From Bifidobacteriaceae bacterium (GTDB taxonomy: Bacteria > Actinomycetota > Actinomycetes > Actinomycetales > WQXJ01): a stretch of DNA of 15,431 bases. The DNA lies in NCBI GenBank assembly GCA_031279575.1, contig JAITIG010000176.1, positions 1-15,431 on the forward strand, given 5' to 3'. A program made the position numbers and the translations under genes. This document shows, in pieces, positions 14,002-15,431 of the stretch. Numbering within the stretch: the stretch's first letter is position 1; every line of letters starts with the position of its first letter. The notes beneath the pieces were generated by a model. The model was not told the DNA's origin and did no database searches. It saw only the letters and a program-made list of their open reading frames with translations.

Positions 14002-14099
14002 GGTTGCAGGCCGATCATCCTCGCCCCGGCCGCCCCCGCGCGCGCCAGAAAAGCCAAACCTGTGGATCGGTGAAACTACCTAGACGCCACTGGGGCCCC

Positions 14100-15263
14100 T
14101 CAGCCGCCCGCGCCCGCGCCCGCCGCCTCAGCCTCGGCCATGGCCAGGGCCCCGCGCTGGGCCGGGCCCAGCTCGCGCGAGTCCAGCCAGCCCTCCGGCA
14201 AGCGGGGCGCCTTGGCCCCCCCGGCCCGGCCGCGCCCGCCCTCGGCGGCGGCGCCCGGGTGGGGCGCGTCCGGGTCCAAGCGGTCCAGCAGGGCCGCCAA
14301 ATCAGCCAGCGAGCCGATCCGCCCGGCCGCCGCCCGCACCTGCCGGCCCACCGGGTAGCCCTTGAAATACCACGGCAGGTGCCCGCGCAGGTCCCGCGCC
14401 GCGGCCGCCTCGCAGCCGCGGTATTCCGCCAGCAAGGCGCCGTGGCGCCGGATCACCTCGGCCACAAACCCGAGCGGCGGCCGCAGCCGCTCGGGCCGCC
14501 CGGCGGCGGCCGCCGCCAAGTCGGCGAACAGCCAGGGCCGCCCCAGGCAGCCCCGCCCCACCACCACCCCGTCGCAGCCGGTGGCGCGGACCAGGCGGAC
14601 GGCGTCGTCGGCTTCGAACACGTCGCCGTTGCCGAGCACGGGGATGGCCCGCACAGCCTGTTTGAGCTGGGCTATCAGCGTCCAATCGGCTCGCCCGGAG
14701 TAGTGCTGGGCGGCGGTGCGGGCGTGCAGGGTGAGCCCGGCGGCGCCCTCGGCCTCGGCCGCCAGCCCGGCCTCGAGGTAGGTCAGGTGCTCGGCGTCGA
14801 TCCCGGCCCGCAGTTTGACCGTGACCGGCCGGGGGCCGGCCGCCGCCACAGCCGCCGCCACGATGCGCCGGAAGTGCCCCAGCTTCCACGGCAGCGCCGC
14901 GCCGCCGCCCTGCCGGGTCACCTTGGGCGCCGGGCAGCCGAAGTTGAGGTCGATGTGGTCCGCCAGGTCGCGCTCGACCACCAGGCGCGCCGCGGCCGCC
15001 ACCACCTCCGGGTCCACCCCGTAGAGCTGGGCCGAGCGGGGCCGCTGGCCGGCCGCCTGCCGCAGCCGGCGCCAGGTCCGCTCGCCGCCTTCCAGCAGAG
15101 CCCGGCAGGTCACCATCTCGGTGGTGAACAGCCCCGGCCCAAAAGACCGGCAGAGTGTGCGGAAGGGCAGGTCGGTGACGCCCGCCATCGGCGCCAGCGC
15201 CACCGGCAGCGGCGCCTCGACGGGCCCGAGCCTGAGCGGCCGGGCCCACAGCGGCTCAGCCAT
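14100..15263 (-). CDS. dusB: tRNA-dihydrouridine synthase
   Basis: FMN-dependent TIM-barrel enzyme that reduces specific uridines in tRNA to dihydrouridine. Of 387 residues, the barrel shows [13 protein letters not shown] (23-35), [11 protein letters not shown] (49-59), [20 protein letters not shown] (104-123) with catalytic Cys110, VKLRAGID (150-157) with Lys151, [11 protein letters not shown] with His181, LGNGDVF (211-217) and the FMN-phosphate segment [12 protein letters not shown] (236-247). A C-terminal helical domain follows, and the tail (about 338-387) is Ala/Gly-rich and low in complexity. The ATG at 15261-15263 overlaps the glyS stop by 8 bases, indicating coupled translation. Which tRNA position is modified is not readable here; the Dus family is certain and the DusB subgroup likely. 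Confidence 0.93.
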   Translation of the reverse strand: MAEPLWARPLRLGPVEAPLPVALAPMAGVTDLPFRTLCRSFGPGLFTTEMVTCRALLEGGERTWRRLRQAAGQRPRSAQLYGVDPEVVAAAARLVVERDLADHIDLNFGCPAPKVTRQGGGAALPWKLGHFRRIVAAAVAAAGPRPVTVKLRAGIDAEHLTYLEAGLAAEAEGAAGLTLHARTAAQHYSGRADWTLIAQLKQAVRAIPVLGNGDVFEADDAVRLVRATGCDGVVVGRGCLGRPWLFADLAAAAAGRPERLRPPLGFVAEVIRRHGALLAEYRGCEAAAARDLRGHLPWYFKGYPVGRQVRAAAGRIGSLADLAALLDRLDPDAPHPGAAAEGGRGRAGGAKAPRLPEGWLDSRELGPAQRGALAMAEAEAAGAGAGG

Positions 15264-15431
15264 CCGCCCCCGCCAGCAAAGCCGCCAACCGCCCCGCGAT
15301 CTTCCCCAGCGGGACCCGCTCTTGGCGCATCGAGTCGCGGTGGCGGATGGTGGCGGCCTCGTCTTGGAGGGTGTCGAAGTCGACGGTGACGCACAGCGGC
15401 GTGCCGATCTCGTCTTGGCGCCGGTAGCGCC
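15256..15431 (-). CDS. glyS: glycyl-tRNA synthetase, C-terminal end (cut by window edge)
   Basis: The minus-strand frame entering from the right edge encodes 57 residues ending in TGA at 15256-15258. The stretch [20 protein letters not shown], followed by [18 protein letters not shown], is the conserved end of the anticodon-binding domain of the single-subunit (alpha-2) class II glycyl-tRNA synthetase. In that enzyme the [15 protein letters not shown] segment is highly characteristic. This enzyme charges tRNA-Gly in the cytoplasm. The gene's last 8 bases overlap the start of dusB on the same strand, so the two are an operon. The catalytic core lies outside the window. Confidence 0.92.
   Translation of the reverse strand, partial: RYRRQDEIGTPLCVTVDFDTLQDEAATIRHRDSMRQERVPLGKIAGRLAALLAGADG

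Noticed and set aside
14091..14099. GGGGCCCC palindrome just after the dusB stop as a terminator
   Set aside because: The two arms are contiguous with no loop, so a hairpin of useful length cannot form.

Overview
The window is very GC-rich DNA from an actinobacterium (Actinomycetota). The protein sequences support this: an actinobacterial-type DnaG, Dgt and DusB set, a DUF4192 protein, a single-subunit glycyl-tRNA synthetase tail running directly into dusB, and secreted proteins with DUF11-like repeats and an LAxTG-type sorting motif. I cannot fix the order or genus from the sequence alone. There are nine genes, two of them cut by the window ends. I see no tRNA, rRNA, CRISPR array, transposase, integrase or phage gene. 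No gene-free stretch exceeds 300 bases; the longest are 1302-1479, 10077-10220 and 13953-14099.

Left part (1-4494): a DUF4192 gene cut by the window edge follows metF on the minus strand. metF is divergent from a secreted alkaline phosphatase on the plus strand. The gap between them holds an 11-base-period array resembling PhoP-binding PHO boxes, and a leader hairpin. The phosphatase carries about 140 extra C-terminal residues that look like a divergent WxL-type wall-binding domain. The next gene encodes a membrane-anchored DUF916 (WxL-interacting-type) protein. The pair therefore looks like a small phosphate-regulated module that holds a phosphatase on the cell surface. A 23-bp hairpin separates the two genes.

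Middle (4541-10076): dnaG (primase) and dgt (dNTP triphosphohydrolase) form a tight minus-strand pair, in the same reading frame and separated by one TAG. Divergent from dgt, only about 30 bases away, is a two-gene MacB/LolCD-like exporter: an ATPase with eroded signature and Q-loop motifs, and an FtsX-like permease overlapping it by ATGA.

Right part (10221-15431): a 1243-residue cell-wall-anchored protein on the minus strand has a signal peptide, a roughly 490-residue N-terminal region I cannot assign, five DUF11-like repeats, an LALTG sorting motif and a membrane anchor. It converges on the permease gene across a hairpin. Upstream of it are dusB and the 3' end of glyS, which overlap by 8 bases. 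The housekeeping genes glyS, dusB, dgt and dnaG share one strand, as is common in actinobacteria. Here about 6.3 kb of surface and transport genes lies between dusB and dgt.

The items most worth following up are the phosphatase/DUF916 surface module with its putative PHO-box control, the large repeat protein with its paired cysteines, and the ATPase with a degenerate signature motif.
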